Counted from the first letter of the stretch, positions 1 through 12,334 are shown. The stretch is DNA of 64,000 bases from Myxocyprinus asiaticus (GCF_019703515.2 NC_059368.1:31904289-31968288), one strand, 5' to 3'. Program-made: numbers and translations. The notes: generated from the letters alone by a model not told the origin.

Positions 1-443
1 CCACTTAAATGGTTTTCAAGGCAACAGATTTCCTGCCCTGTAGTTATAGTAAGGATAGCCATATAGAGATTGCATATGCGCATGAGTGTATGTGTTAGAG
101 AGAGAGAGATTCAAATTGATACAAGGCTAGTCCTGAATGACTAAAAAGACAAACACAACATTCTACAGTATCTTTTCAGAATTAGCCTGAAAATAAACAC
201 TGGTATCTGAACACAGGATAGCGCAGGTGGCAAAAAGAAATGAAGAGAGAGGAAGACAGCTCTACCTCTCAATTTAAGAGTCCATATTCTGCACAAACAC
301 AATGGCATGGGTCACACCCCCACTTGTGTTGGCTTAATTCAGTTGAGCTGCCGAGTAGAATAATGCACAAAAGGAGAGGAAAAAAACCCCCATAAAAACA
401 GTGTGTGACTATGATATGCAGTTCAGAAGACATCAGAATTTAT
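1..443. other. gene-free left edge
   Basis: No coding exon, RNA gene or clear mobile element is seen. There is a short GA-rich run near 98-110. The sequence ends where LINE homology begins. Confidence 0.5.
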
Positions 444-1527
444 TGTCCTTTGTAGTCTTCTGATGTCCGATTTTGTAGCTGAACCAAACCAGACAGTTAT
501 TGAAGTGCAGAGGACAGACTCGATGACTGCTGAGTAGAACTGTATCAGCAGCGCCTATGGCAGGTTGAACGTCATCAAGTGGCAAAGGAAGTACAACCTC
601 TGCTGGGCATTGTGGGTCTCCCACTTCAGGTCCTGTGAGATGGTAGTGCCCAGGAACCTGAATGACTCCACTGCTGCCACAGTGCTGTTTAGAATGGTTA
701 GCGGGGTAAATGTTGGGGTGTTCCTCCTAAAGTCCAATATCATCTCCACTTTTTTGAAAGTGTTCAGCTCCAGGTTGTATTGACTGCACCAGTGCACCAG
801 CTGTTCATCATCCCTTCTGTATACAGACTCATCGTCATCTTGAATGAGGCCGATGACAGTAGTATCATCTGCAAACTTCAGGAGCTTGACAGAGGTGTCC
901 TTGGCAGTGCAGTCATTGATATACAGGGAGAAGAGTAGTGGGGAGAGCACACATCCCTCTGGGGCACCAGTGCTGATCGAACATGTGCTGGATGTGAATT
1001 TCCCCTGTCTCACTAGCTGCTGCCTGTCCATCAGAAAGCTGGTGATTCTGAGCTGGTGAGTTGGTGTAATTTATTCTGGAGTATAGCTGGGATGATGGTG
1101 TTGAAAGCTGAACTGAAGTCCACAAACAGGATCCTTGCATATGTCCCTGGTCTGTCCAGATGTTGCAGGATATGATGCAATACTATGTTGACTGCATCAT
1201 CCACAGATCTGTTTGCTCAATAAGCAAATTGAAGGGGATCTATAAAGGGTCCAGCGATGTCCTTCAGGTGGGCCAACACCAGTCTCTCAAATGACTTCAT
1301 GACCACAGACGTCAGAGCAACGGGTCTGTAGTCATAAAGTCCTGTGATTTTGGGTTTCTTTGGGACAGGAATGATAGTGGAGCACTTGAAGCAGCAGGGA
1401 ACTTCACACTGCTCCAGTGATCTGTTGAAGATCTGTGTGAAGATGGAGGCCAGCCGGTCAGCACAGGATTTTAGACAAGTGGGTGAAACGCCATCTGGGC
1501 CCTGTGCTTTTCTTTTTAGACATGCAT
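444..1527 (-). mobile_element. LINE fragment (CR1/L2-like reverse transcriptase), decayed
   Basis: Read on the minus strand, 555-1031 encodes reverse-transcriptase motifs: a GAPEGCVLSPLLFSLY block, the catalytic FADD (LLKFADDTTVIG) and the following NLELN and FRFLG blocks. DNA homology to the second copy at 27.8-29.2 kb runs through the whole interval, including 1141-1527 where the frame is broken. Both ends of the element are missing. Compared with the second copy it has small deletions, so it cannot encode a full enzyme. The clade call is from motif memory of fish CR1/L2/Rex1-type LINEs. Confidence 0.85.
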
Positions 1528-1532
1528 GTTAA

Positions 1533-1640
1533 AGGAATAGTTTACTTAAATTAACATTGTGCCATCATTTACTCACCCTCATGTGTTTCAAACCCATACG
1601 ACTTTCTCTCTCATGTGGAACACAGAAAAGTAGGGAGGCA
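1533..1640 (+). mobile_element. left end of TTAA-flanked MITE (family 1)
   Basis: TTAA at 1529-1532 is followed by the family start (AAGGAATAGTTTACTTAAA) and the diagnostic stretch with CATCATTTACTCACCCTCATG and ACTTTCTCTC. The matching right end is at 3281-3382, beside TTAA at 3383-3386. The two may be the ends of one element carrying about 1.6 kb of unrelated DNA. Confidence 0.6.
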
Positions 1641-3280
1641 TCAACATGACATTTTTGGCCGATACAATACCGATTTTAACCAAAAACTATATGCAGATAC
1701 CGATATTTTGCCACTTACCTTATTTTGTCATCAGATTGCTGTTTTTCTCAGGAATTAAGCTTTAAATATGTACAAAGAGGCACAAAAGCATTTTTATAGT
1801 TTTAACAATAAATAATTCCCATTGAATATGGATTCGATCTGTTGAACACATGACAGGCCAAAATTTTAAAGAGAGCCAACCACAATGAAAGATAAATAGA
1901 AGATAAAAAGATATTTAAAATAAAGACACAAAAAACAAAAAACAAAAAACAAACAAAACGAAATATCATAGCATGATGATTGATGTGAAAAAAGGTTATT
2001 TTGTACTCCAAAATTTATTTATGTTTTTGCACTTTTGTTTTTGTGGTTCAAAACAACAGAACTCAGATTTGACCTGTATGTACTGAATATGATAGAACAT
2101 TACAAATTCATAATATACATATGTTAGGCAATTCCACAGAAATGTCAACCACATCATGGAAAAATATAAAGTTATAACCAAAGGAACAAATACCATTTTA
2201 AATTCTAATGTGGTGTAATGGATAATGGATATTGTCGTCCAGGGGTGCATTTCCCAAAAGCATCGTTAGTCAACTATGGTCGTAAGTTCCATCTTTACCA
2301 ACATAATTCAATCATTTGGTGTTTTCCCAAAACCGTAGTTCCAACGAACATTTACAAACAGCATCGCACAGTTGTGTGGTTGGAACTACAGCTCTTTACC
2401 TGTGTTTAGAGGAATAGCTCCTTGTTAGTTAGATGTGTGGACACCATTTCACTTTGCTGAGGCTTCTATATCTTTTATTCCATATATCTATCATTCTGTC
2501 AAGAAATTGATCATGTTTATATGCATAAAAAAAAAAAAGAGACTTATTCTGGGTTTTGCAGAAAGCCTTTCTGAAATGTCATGCACACGCAAATGCAGCC
2601 GTTTAAGCGCTTAAAGGCTTTTAAGAGAAAGTGCTTTAACACAAGCGGTTTCTGTTGGAGAACACAGCTTCTGAGTCCATGTTAATGCACAAGTGCCATT
2701 TTTTGACTGCATTCCAAATGGGATAAATCAGCCTCCGAAGGGCACTTCATATGGAGAAAAATCAAAATTAATAGCTTTAAACTAAATTTTCTATGAAAAT
2801 AGCTTAAAAAGTGAATTCCACATGACTGTTATTTTGGAGCCCCACATCTTTCAGCTTTCCACTGCTCTCACAGTAGATAGTAAAGACTTTGAAGGGAATA
2901 GGGCATAGGGATGATCTTTTCTGAATAGAACGTGCACATTTGAGGAGTGCGGATGTGCATTTGTGTGCAATTTTGTCCGTCTCATTGCACGGTGCACGCT
3001 GATTTCATGTCTTCAGTAGCTTTCTCGCATTAAATGTCTTTCTGGTGTATGTGTAAATGAGCTACTATAATGTAATTTTCCCGGAAGTTATCATGCAAGA
3101 CAATACTAGAGATTTTAATCTTTACTCAGTCGTGTGACCTTAATGGATACCATACCAATGTCTCAGAAGTCAAAGTGAGGCAAAGTGTTTCGGATGGTTT
3201 CCCTCATCATGTACTGTATAGGTATGTGCCAATTTCACAACTGTCATGTCTGTAACACCGGTGGCAAATCATCCAAAAAT
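1641..3280. other. non-coding, AT-rich, degenerate repeats
   Basis: No gene is seen. Around 1655-1715 a 'GATACCGAT' motif recurs. Around 2233-2352 two partial copies of a TTTCCCAAAA..CGT.AGTT motif occur, which resembles a dispersed fish repeat, but its ends are not clear. Open frames on the minus strand here are AT-rich and show no family features. Confidence 0.4.
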
Positions 3281-3382
3281 TACGTTTTGTGTTCCACAAA
3301 AGAAAGAAAGTCATATGGGGTTTGAACGACAACAGGGTGAGTGAAAGGTCACATCATTTTCATTTGTGGGTGAACTTATTCT
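3281..3382 (-). mobile_element. right end of TTAA-flanked MITE (family 1)
   Basis: Inverted family-1 terminus: AAGAAAGAAAGTCATATGGG, then GGGTGAGTGAAAGG, then TTTGTGGGTGAACTTATTC, ending at TTAA (3383-3386). It is the mirror of the left end at 1533. Confidence 0.6.
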
Positions 3383-3390
3383 TTAACATG

Positions 3391-5800
3391 AATGCATGAA
3401 TGAACCCCAGGGAACTGTTTTGCCCTGAAACTTGTACTAAGCACTGTATAAATAAAGAGTTTAGGACAAAGAACAATGAACTCAGATAACCCTTCCAGAG
3501 AAGCCACAAAAACCTGGACATGACAAAATAACAACTAAACCATACAAACCGCATCCCCCCTCTTCCGCACATGGCAGAAAGAGATGTTATCATATTTCCA
3601 CATTAGCTCAGTGGGCAAAGTCAGCTAGCGTCTCGTGCTGCTGCCAACTATGTGGTGGCCACTCTACGACTGGTAGAGTTAAGTTGTGGGTCTGCTCGAG
3701 TATTTTCTCAGCCCCTGATGAAGTACAATAAATACCTTAAACGCATCAATCCCATGATTTCCAACCACTGTCCACCACATGTCCGCCTGCAGAACAGTAA
3801 ATTAGAATAAGGGTGTGCTAACCTCCTTTTGAACTGAAGCTCTAAACAATGGAAGGCATTTTTAAAGGAGACATCTTATTTAAACCTGAAATAAACAGAA
3901 TGTTGGGATTTTAAAAAATTGAAAAAGAAAAGTTGATGTAAATTAATACTAAATTAATGTATAATGTTAATTAATATGAAATGTTTAAGATTCTGCAAAA
4001 AATTTTAGGTCACTGATCAAATTTAAGGTAATTTGTGAGACTGACCATGTTAACATCTTTTGTACGAAAAGTCAGATTTTCATATTTCCATTGATGCACA
4101 CAAGATGCTCTGTGGAACATTCTCAAATCATGCTAGGATAACATCGCTTTGATGCACGCTGTCAATAAAGCAATGGCGGACATGCCAAATGGCCAACTAA
4201 GAAATTCATGTTTATTTTTCAATGCATATTTTCATTCTGATAATATAATTTGTAATGAAAATAACAAAACAGATGCATTTTCAGTAGAGAACGTTTGAAG
4301 CCCACTGTATGTCATCCATATTGGTGTTCCTCTCACTTAGAGGGTCCATCAGGCAGTTGCTTCATTTTAAGGTATTTAAGTAACAACACCAAACATGGAG
4401 GCAGTGTTTTGCTTTATCTCCCTCTCCACCTGCTCCAGTTTGTATTTTATTTTTCAAAGAAATGGTTATGAATGAAAAGCCACATACCTTTACAATCAGC
4501 CGGCTTTTAAATTTTTAATTCACTGTAATTCAAAATTAGATGGGTTTATGAATAGATGAATGAGAATATGTATTAATATTTCAGTTGCTTCAAATTCACA
4601 GTTATGAACAAACATGCTTCTCAAAACATCTCTGCCTTTGTCCCGATGGCATGTGTTAAGAAACACTAAAACAAACTGAGTGAGAGTAAGGTAAGATAAA
4701 AGATTAGTGCAGGGGAGAATAAAGGAATGCTACAGGAGAGGCTCAACAAAGCGATCCAAGGTGAAGACACAGCTTTCCAAAACTGGTTTAGATTAGATAT
4801 TTAGTCTTCTAAAAATGTCTTTTAAGTCTGCTATTGAACAATACAGTTGGAATTTAGGAATTCTGCTCAATATGATTACACCTCATGTTATACTTACAAA
4901 AACTTGGAAATATATCTAGGATGTGTGCAAAATGTTTATAGTAAAAACAAATGCACATTTTAAAAAGTGAATCATCAAGTGAAGACAATGTGAATGGTGC
5001 CCATGCAAAACTCACCATCATGATGCCAGGATTTTGCGGGTGATTGCCAAAACACTGCTATGCGGTTGTTAAGATGTTTTGTGAAGTTACTAGGGGGCTC
5101 CACACTGGCCCAAGTCAAAAGAGTCCACCCCAAGTCTCTCATACTCTGGTCTCTTGATATAGCTCTGGTCCATCCTTCAATGTAAGCAAAAGTGAAATTT
5201 GTAAGCCTGATAGTTTAGAAAAATATTAGCACACCATTCCTCAACAAGCCGCACATTTTGAGGTTCAGAACAAATCTCTAACCCTATAAGCATCACTAAA
5301 ATTAGGTAAAAAGGTGCTTTCTGAACTACTGAACCATGCTTCACAAAAGAGCCTTTTCTCTTATAAAAAAAAGAAGAAAAAAGAAAAAAGAAACCTATGA
5401 CCCCTATAGGGCTACCTGTCCTGTGTACTCTTTCACTCTGTCCAGCCAGCGACAGAACTCTGATTTACTCTGACTCTGAGGCAGGAGACAACCGTTATGA
5501 TGGTGGTGGAGCCCTTACAATGGGCTCGGATATGACAGGATTACTTTACGACCTTTGACCAGCCCTCCATTAGGACCCTTGTGATTTCTGACCATGGGCT
5601 CGAGGGCAATGAACTACAGAACACTAATTACAGATGCACAGTGACAGGCCTGGGACCACAATGGGCTTTTATGAGGTATTAGACAGACTGGCATTAAAAG
5701 AGGGAAGGGCGCAGCAGGGCAGGGGAGATGACCAGGCAGCTGTTCCTCGCTCTCATATTCTCTCAAGCTCTGTGCAACGTGCAAACTCAAATGTACAGCA
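3391..5800. other. no gene seen
   Basis: AT-rich single-copy-looking DNA. No splice-flanked coding segment or recognisable mobile element was found. A tRNA-like A-box near 3605 was considered and rejected. Confidence 0.4.
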
Positions 5801-5825
5801 ACTCTGACTCTAAAGAAAATGTATA

Positions 5826-6355
5826 TTAATAATAATAATAAAGAATAAAACTCAAAATAAATTATTTAAATTATCTATTAATTTATTAATTATTTTACAT
5901 ACATTATTACTACTATTATTATTATTATTATTATTAATAATAATAATAATAATGTCTTTAAGGTCACTTTACAATCAATTTACCATAAGAGGCAGTCAGC
6001 AACCAAGAATGGAGACATTATACTGTGACTATTTTTTTTTTTTTTAAGCTGAAATTTAAAATTAAAAAACATAAACATAAACATTGGAGTGACTCCAATG
6101 CATAAACATGTCTCATGTTTTTTGTTTGTGCATTTATATACATATGACAACAATCAAACCAGGATCATAAGCTATGTAAATAAATAAATAAACAATAATA
6201 ATAATTAATATTGACTATATGTATTTATCATATATGATTATTAGTTATTATTAATACATAATTATACTTTATTATTAATATTATTACTAATGATGCTGTT
6301 GCTGCTACTACTACTACTACTACTACTAATAATAATAATAACATCTTCACAAATG
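5826..6355. repeat. AAT/ATT microsatellite tracts
   Basis: Several (AAT)n, (ATT)n and (CTA)n runs occur at about 5826-5845, 5910-5955, 6190-6210 and 6306-6340. They border the two copies of a diverged tandem duplication. Confidence 0.8.
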
Positions 6356-6620
6356 CTCAAGGTCACTTTACAAATCAACATACAATAACAGGCAGTCAGC
6401 AACCAAGAATGGAGAGATAATATTGTGAATTTCTTTTTTTAAGTAAGCTAAAATAATTAACAGTGGCTTGTTGAACAGTCCAATACATTTCTAAATAAAT
6501 TATCCATTAGTGTGACTCCAGTGCATAAACATGTTTATTGTATGTTTTTTGTCTGTGCATTACATGACATATTTCAAGTCAGCATCAGCAGCTGAGTAAA
6601 TAAAGAATTATTTTGTGAAT
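5960..6620 (+). repeat. diverged tandem duplication, unit about 400 bp
   Basis: The block starting with AAGGTCACTTTACAA, then GGCAGTCAGCAACCAAGAAT, a poly-T run, GTGACTCCA.TGCATAAACAT and a TTTTTTGT.TGTGCATT stretch at 5960-6190 recurs in the same order and orientation at 6359-6610. Each copy is followed by AT-rich microsatellite. Identity is high in blocks but with many indels, so this is an old local duplication. Confidence 0.75.
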
Positions 6621-6649
6621 GCAATAAACATTTAATAACAATAAACAAC

Positions 6650-7437
6650 AAACAATGAACATAATCCTTTTGGTTTTATTTACTGATTAGTCATAACCAA
6701 GAACAGTGCTGCGACTGTATGTTATATATGGACGGACAGGTTCTAGTAAAACAGAATGTTCCTGTTTTACTACAGGTAATGGAAAACATAGTTGTATTTA
6801 GATTATAACACAAACACGCCCTTTAACAAAAATAAAATATTTTAACCTGATTAACAACACAGCAAATTACAGTTGAGTGAGCATGTATGTTTGTATGAAT
6901 CCTGCGCTGTGTTCAGTTTTCACAGCTTCAGCATGTGGCGAATGGCTATTATTCCAGCACCGTCTCTAAGGCGGGTAACTGGGCGATATTTACACAAGAA
7001 CCTCATAGAAGGGCGGACCACTGCTGAGACGACTGGGCGGGCAGGGGCTAAGTTACTGCAACTAACGACAGGCCTTATGTCAAAGAAAACACACCTTGCA
7101 AAGCCCATGGATATTTGATATTAGCCCAACAGCCATATTAAAGATTATAGTATATACAGTGATGTATAAATAATTGCTTTTTCCATGGGTGAAAGGGCGG
7201 AGTGGTGGGTGTATTGTCGATGGTTCAGCCTCTACCTGGGTGGCTCAGACATTTCAGTATATTACTAGTTTTGACAAACATCATGCATCTCTTATATACA
7301 TTAAAATGTTATATTAAATAAAGAAAATGTATTTTGGGGTTTCTGTCATACACTATAAATATAAATAACTGCTCTACACTGCATCAGTGCCATTGGAGAA
7401 CTCTAAAGTAGAGTTTATGTTAGGTACAGCAGGTGGT
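6650..7437. other. no gene seen
   Basis: An open frame at 6873-7118 on the + strand and its antisense partner show no domain, no homologue I recognise and no splice context. Confidence 0.4.
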
Positions 7438-7441
7438 TTAA

Positions 7442-7870
7442 AGAGATAGTTCACCCAAATATGTAAATTCTCATCATTTACTCACCCTCATGCCATCCTA
7501 GATGTGTATGACTTTCTTTCTTCTGCTGAACACAAACAAAGATTTTTAGAATATATAAGCTCTGTAGGTCCATACAATGCGAATTAAGTGAATGGTCATC
7601 ACCTACTTGGCAGGGAGGAGAATTTATAGTAAAGAAGACTTTCCACAAAACACTTTCTTTGTTTTGTGGAAAACAAAGAGATGTTAGGCAGAATGTTAGT
7701 TTCAGTCACCATTCACTTTCATTGTATGGATAAAAGATGCGATGAAACTGAATGGTAATTTGTTTAACATCTCTTTTTGTGTTCCATGGAAGAAATACAG
7801 TCATACAGATTTGGAACAACATATGGGTGAGTAAATGATGACAGAATTTTATTTTTTGTGAACTTTCCCT
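7442..7870. mobile_element. MITE family 1, complete copy with TTAA flanks
   Basis: TTAA at 7438-7441 and 7871-7874 flanks inverted termini (AGAGATAGTTCACCCAAA on the left; its mirror TTTTGTGAACTTTCCCT on the right). Inside are CATCATTTACTCACCCTCATG and the mirrored GGGTGAGTAAATGATGAC. A TTAA duplication is what piggyBac- or Kolobok-type elements leave; the superfamily is inferred from that alone. Confidence 0.75.
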
Positions 7871-7877
7871 TTAAGTT

Positions 7878-8790
7878 TAATTGTTTTGTCTGGATGACAC
7901 TGCACACGAGGTTTAAAATGGAAGTGTACCTAAAGAGGTAACAGTCTGTACCAGTAAGTAAGGTGACGTGAGAACAAAAGGAAAGGAGCTAAAAATTGGA
8001 AGAGGCAGGTAGAGGCTGTGTAAAGGAACCGGTTTCTCAGGGCAAGCTGCTATTTTTTACATTTGGTGGGTTGTGCTGCCCAAACAAGTTTCTGTCAAGT
8101 ACAAAAACTCAAATGATTCCTCTCTGTTATAACTCTGGACATCCCCTGCTGCCTCCATCAGTGATGCTGACAACACTGGTGATCAGAAAGAGGATGCAAG
8201 ATGCTTGAATCTGGTCATGACATTTAACTTACAATAAAAACCTCATCTGACCTTTGTGCAGAACTATGAATGATTAAAAAAAAAAAATTTAAATTAATAA
8301 AAATTCCAATAAAGCAAACAGTAACTATTGCATAAAACATCAAAAAGCCACAACATTTGTGTTGTATGCTTGCAACCTATCAGCAATAATTTGTATCATT
8401 CCGTTCTCTAGCCTTAAAGAGACCCATGAGATAATTATATTGTAATAATTCATATTATAAATAATAATTACATACCATATATTATTTACTTTGATATGTC
8501 CTTGAACACAGAATTCTGAGAATGCAAAATCTTTTACCTTGAAACAAAATATTTTTCAGCAGTTCTCAACACATAACTGATCCCAAGAAATGTACCTTAT
8601 TATAGCTGTCCACCAAATTACCATGAATAATGATGTTGTAATTATAATAATAATTATAATACAATCCTAATAATGTAATAACATATTATATGTATAATTA
8701 TTTTTAAGCATGTATTTTTGTTATAAATGCAATATGGGGATGTTTACCATATGTAAGGTTTATATTCAAACTAAAGTAGGGCACCATAAC
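7878..8790. other. no gene seen
   Basis: AT-rich intergenic DNA. The frame at 7996-8208 has no family features. Confidence 0.4.
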
Positions 8791-8799
8791 TTGTTTTAA

Positions 8800-9447
8800 A
8801 GGAATAGTTTACCCAAAAATGAAAATGCTCTCATCATTTACTCACCCTCATGCCATCCCAAATGTGTATGACTTTCTTTCTTCTGCAGAACACACACAAG
8901 ATTTTTAGAAGAATATCTCAGCTCTGTAGGTCCATCCAATGCAAATGAATGGTGGCCAGAACTTTGAAGCCCCAAAAAGCACATAAAGGCAGAATAAAAG
9001 TAATCCATAAAACTCCAGTGGTTTAATCCATGTCTTCAGAAGCGATATAAGTGTGAGTGAGAAACAGATCAATATTTAAGTCCTTTTTTTACTATAAATG
9101 TCCACTTTCAAACAGCCTTCCAAGTGTTCTTCTTTTGTTTTTGGCAATTCACATTCTTCATGCATATCGCCCCCTACTGGACAGGGAGGACAATTTAAAT
9201 TAGAAAAAGGACTCAAACAATGATCTATTTCTCACCCACACTTATCATATCACTTCTAAACACATGGATTAATTTTATGCAGCCTTTATGTGCTTTCTGG
9301 AGCTTCAAAGTTTTAGTCACCATTTACCAACAGAGCTGAGATATAATCTTCATTTGTGTTCTGCAGAAGAAAGAAAGTCATACACATCGGCAAGAGGGTG
9401 AGTAAATGATGAGAGAATTAATTTTCATTTTTGGGTGAACTAACCCT
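8800..9447. mobile_element. MITE family 1, long complete copy with TTAA flanks
   Basis: TTAA at 8796-8799 and 9448-9451 flanks inverted ends (AGGAATAGTTTACCCAAAAA on the left; TTTTTGGGTGAACTAACCC on the right). The longer central part carries TCGCCCCCTACTGG at 9167-9180, whose reverse strand is nearly the CTCF core consensus. The same motif is kept in the copy at 62.4-63.0 kb. Confidence 0.8.
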
Positions 9448-9744
9448 TTAAAGCAGGTTTGTTTTTGATTACAAATGAAAAAAACTGAACAAAAAGGAAG
9501 ATATATGGGAAACTGATTCATGTGCGTGGACGTCAACTTTAAACTATATATAACGTTTTTGATAACGGCCATATTCTGTATTCAGTGGCGCTCAAGGTCA
9601 TGTTTACGTGCTCTGGAGCTTGAGCTGTGGCAACAAAGTGAAATGTGTCAGAGACCGTCTATAAATCCAGCTTTTCACTAAAAACCGTGTTGTCCTATAC
9701 ATATACTTTAAATGGCAACTTTTTTGTAATTCATGTCATACTTA

Positions 9745-9780
<36 letters not shown>
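9745..9780. repeat. (AAT)n microsatellite
   Basis: About 12 uninterrupted AAT units lie just left of the hAT element. Confidence 0.9.
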
Positions 9781-9781
<1 letters not shown>

Positions 9782-9803
9782 GAATTAATCAGACTTTCTA
9801 CAG

Positions 9804-11437
9804 CAGGGGTAGCCTACTCAATAGGCGGAATCCGGTCTGGATCCGGACCCAAGGACAATTCAGTCCGGACCGACCGAGCTCTGAAGCTTTGTGCTAGTTA
9901 TCTGACACCTGGCTAAGTGATTATGTAAGAATACGTGTATTCGCCCGCGGAGATGGAGTAAAGCACGTTCAGCGCTACTCACTGTATTCCCGCTCCGCGC
10001 GCGCGTTGCCTCTCTCCCCTCTATAGACATGAGGCGCAGCATAAAGCCTAATTTACTGTACGTACGAGTTGCAGGTGCGGTTATTTTAACAACAGTAGCG
10101 GAGACACCGCTACAGAGACTGGCATCTGTCGCTTAAACACACTGCAGAAAACAAAAATGAAGCAAAGTGAAACTATCTTCATCTGACTGATATGTGATTC
10201 AGACGGTTCAGCTAAGCCAGGTTTGTGTCAGGACAAGTTAAGGTGCTGCCTTAAGATTATAACGTTTTTTTCCGTCTAAATTTAGCTTCATTAATCAGCA
10301 TGTTACCAGCCTTTCATAATAAACAGATTTTTGTTCTAATTTTGTGAAAATTAAGCAGAGATGTCATCATGGCAAGGAAAGCCTATTTCTCCTTAATTAA
10401 TCAAACAGATATTTAATGCTTCACTGTTATGTAAATTGCTTGTTTGTTGTTAGTAGATTAGTAGACTTGGAATGCCCAATTCCCAATGCGCGTCCTTGTG
10501 GTGGCGTTGTGACTCGCCTCAATCCGGGTGGCGGAGGACGAATCTCAGTTGCCTCCGCGTCTGAGACCGTCAATCTGCGCATCTTATCACGTGGCTTGTT
10601 GAGCGCATTACCGCGGAGACATAGCGTGTGTGGAGGCTTCACACTATTCTCTGCGGCATCCACGCATAACTCACCACACGCCCCAACCGAGAGCGAACCA
10701 CATTATAGTGACCACGAGGAGGCTACCCCATGTGACTCTACCCTCCCTAGCAACCGGGCCAATTTGGTTGCTTAGGAGACCTGGCTGGAGTTACTCAGCA
10801 CGCCCTGGATTCGAACTCACAACTCCAGGTGTGGTAGTCAGTCGCTGAGCTACCCAGGCCCCCAGTAGATTCTCACTTTAAGGAAAAAATGGTCCATTCA
10901 GACTTTTACATTTTTATAGTCTACATTCACTCTCAGGGGACACCCCTGAGCCCCCATACAGTATTTGTTATCTATCAAAAAGCCTCCTATGTCCCATTCA
11001 CATATATTCTGAATGTAAAAATATTTAAACACAAAACTGGACTGCTGTCATTCAGCTTCAAAACGAACTGTTGATCTTATCTTTTAATATTCATATCCAA
11101 GTGCCCTCGACTGATGAAGACTTGATGAAATATTTTAATCTTTTGGTGGAAGATCCCTCAGACCCCATTACTTTGGCTGTCTCTGGGCCCCCAATGTCAT
11201 CATCCCTGCCCAGTTCTGAAGAGACTATTTTGACTGTTTTTTTTTTGTTTTTGTTTTTTTTACAAAGTACTATTGCTGCCAACGTGGCAAGTTCTAAAAC
11301 TATTCAAAAATTGTTTATATATATTATATAATTTCATAGCCATATGACACCATGTAAGCTACATACTATTGTCTGAGCCTTTGCTGGGAAGAAAATGTAG
11401 AGACCGGACCTCTTGGAACTTTAAATGGATACCCCTG
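9804..11437. mobile_element. non-autonomous hAT element with perfect 8-bp target duplication
   Basis: The element begins CAGGGGTAGCC at 9804 and ends GGATACCCCTG at 11437, so the termini are inverted with one mismatch in 11. The flanks are an exact 8-bp direct repeat, TTCTACAG, at 9796-9803 and 11438-11445. CAGGGG-type termini plus an 8-bp duplication are the hallmarks of hAT transposons. No full transposase frame is visible. A SINE at 10460-10863 sits inside and must have arrived later. Confidence 0.9.
10460..10863 (-). mobile_element. tRNA-derived SINE, inside the hAT element
   Basis: On the minus strand the element starts GGGGGCCTGGGTAGCTCAG, a tRNA-like head with an A-box (TAGCTCAGCG) and a B-box (GTTCGAATCC). 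A roughly 300-nt body common to a second copy at 16646-17037 follows. An 8-bp direct repeat AGTAGATT at 10452-10459 and 10864-10871 is a likely target duplication. CpG-rich content makes open frames in every direction here; none is a gene. Confidence 0.9.
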
Positions 11438-11445
11438 TTCTACAG

Positions 11446-12185
11446 TATCCTCATACTTTGATGCAACAACTTAGACAACACAAAAACATGCAGTAACAAA
11501 ACAAGCGTCCAACTCCATTTTATATGTAATTATGTAATAACATCTAAAGTTACATTTAAGACAACTGTTTGTTGAGTGAAAATATTGCATAGAAAATTTC
11601 CCCCTTCTTTAGTGTTAATTAACCAGATGTAATCCACGTTGTTTACGGTTGCATGTTAAAAAGTGACGTTTTATTGAAGTGCATGCACTTTTGAGAGGAT
11701 CTCTAGGGACTGTCACTGGGATGGCCGATGGACCTTGTGGCATACTGTCACTCCACTAAAAGATACTCCCCCTTTCAAAACCACTGGCTGACAGAAATTC
11801 ACTAGAGCAGATGTACTTTGACATAAAACAGAAGTACAATGCTCTGTTTTTTGGCGCCATAAAAACTGCGTTTTCTAACATGTGTAAACAACAACAACGG
11901 TTTGACCGTCCATATGGACTAGGCTGCGTCTTGTGAAACTCCTAAGTGAAATTGCCCAACTCTCAGACATACCGCAACAAAGAGTTTGCCGTTTCTTCTT
12001 AAAGCGGCCAAACGGGAAAAGTCGTGAAGTGTATAAAAGTGACAGTTTAACTTATAAAAGTAAAACATTATGCATTACGTGGCTCCTTTGTATCCCGCCA
12101 CCGCCACGGTCAAAAACAGCTAAGCGGGTAACCAGATATTCAAAAACAATACGTAATCCCACAATGCACCGCTTCTTGGACTTAC
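11446..12185. other. jun upstream flank
   Basis: No exon is seen. A perfect E2F-type motif (TTTGGCGCC) lies at 11850-11858. The frame at 11933-12244 is a chance opening entering the CpG-rich jun promoter. Confidence 0.4.
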
Positions 12186-12189
12186 AGCA

Positions 12190-12197
12190 TTACCTCA
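12190..12197 (+). promoter_or_regulatory. jun2-like TRE (TTACCTCA)
   Basis: TTACCTCA is identical to the distal AP-1/ATF-like element of mammalian c-jun. It lies 125 bp upstream of the proximal TRE, close to the mammalian spacing of about 120 bp. Confidence 0.75.
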
Positions 12198-12294
12198 TCC
12201 CATCAGCCACCGCGAGAAGAAGAATCTTCTGGGTGGTCGTCTAGGCAACGCGCCTTATCTGAAAACTGTGGAACGCCCAGTAAATCGCCTCCAG

Positions 12295-12299
12295 CCAAT
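12295..12299 (+). promoter_or_regulatory. CCAAT box of jun
   Basis: CCAAT in AGCCAATAAG lies 16 bp upstream of the proximal TRE, as in mammalian c-jun promoters. Confidence 0.65.
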
Positions 12300-12314
12300 A
12301 AGAGCCCGTATGCA

Positions 12315-12334
12315 TGACATCATTGCTATTTTTG
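12315..12334 (+). promoter_or_regulatory. jun1 TRE (TGACATCA) plus MEF2-like box
   Basis: TGACATCA at 12315-12322 is the c-Jun/ATF2 autoregulatory site. CTATTTTTG at 12326-12334 follows at the position of the mammalian MEF2 site. Downstream, GGTAGCAGATAAG also matches the human core promoter as I remember it. This indicates positive autoregulation and stress/growth-factor induction. Confidence 0.8.

Noticed and set aside
3602..3660. tRNA gene starting near TAGCTCAGTGGGC
   Set aside because: An A-box-like motif is present but there is no B-box, no acceptor stem pairing and no tRNA spacing.
10416..10848. Open frames of 60-119 codons on both strands
   Set aside because: They lie in a CpG-rich tRNA-derived SINE that recurs at 16646-17037; not genes.
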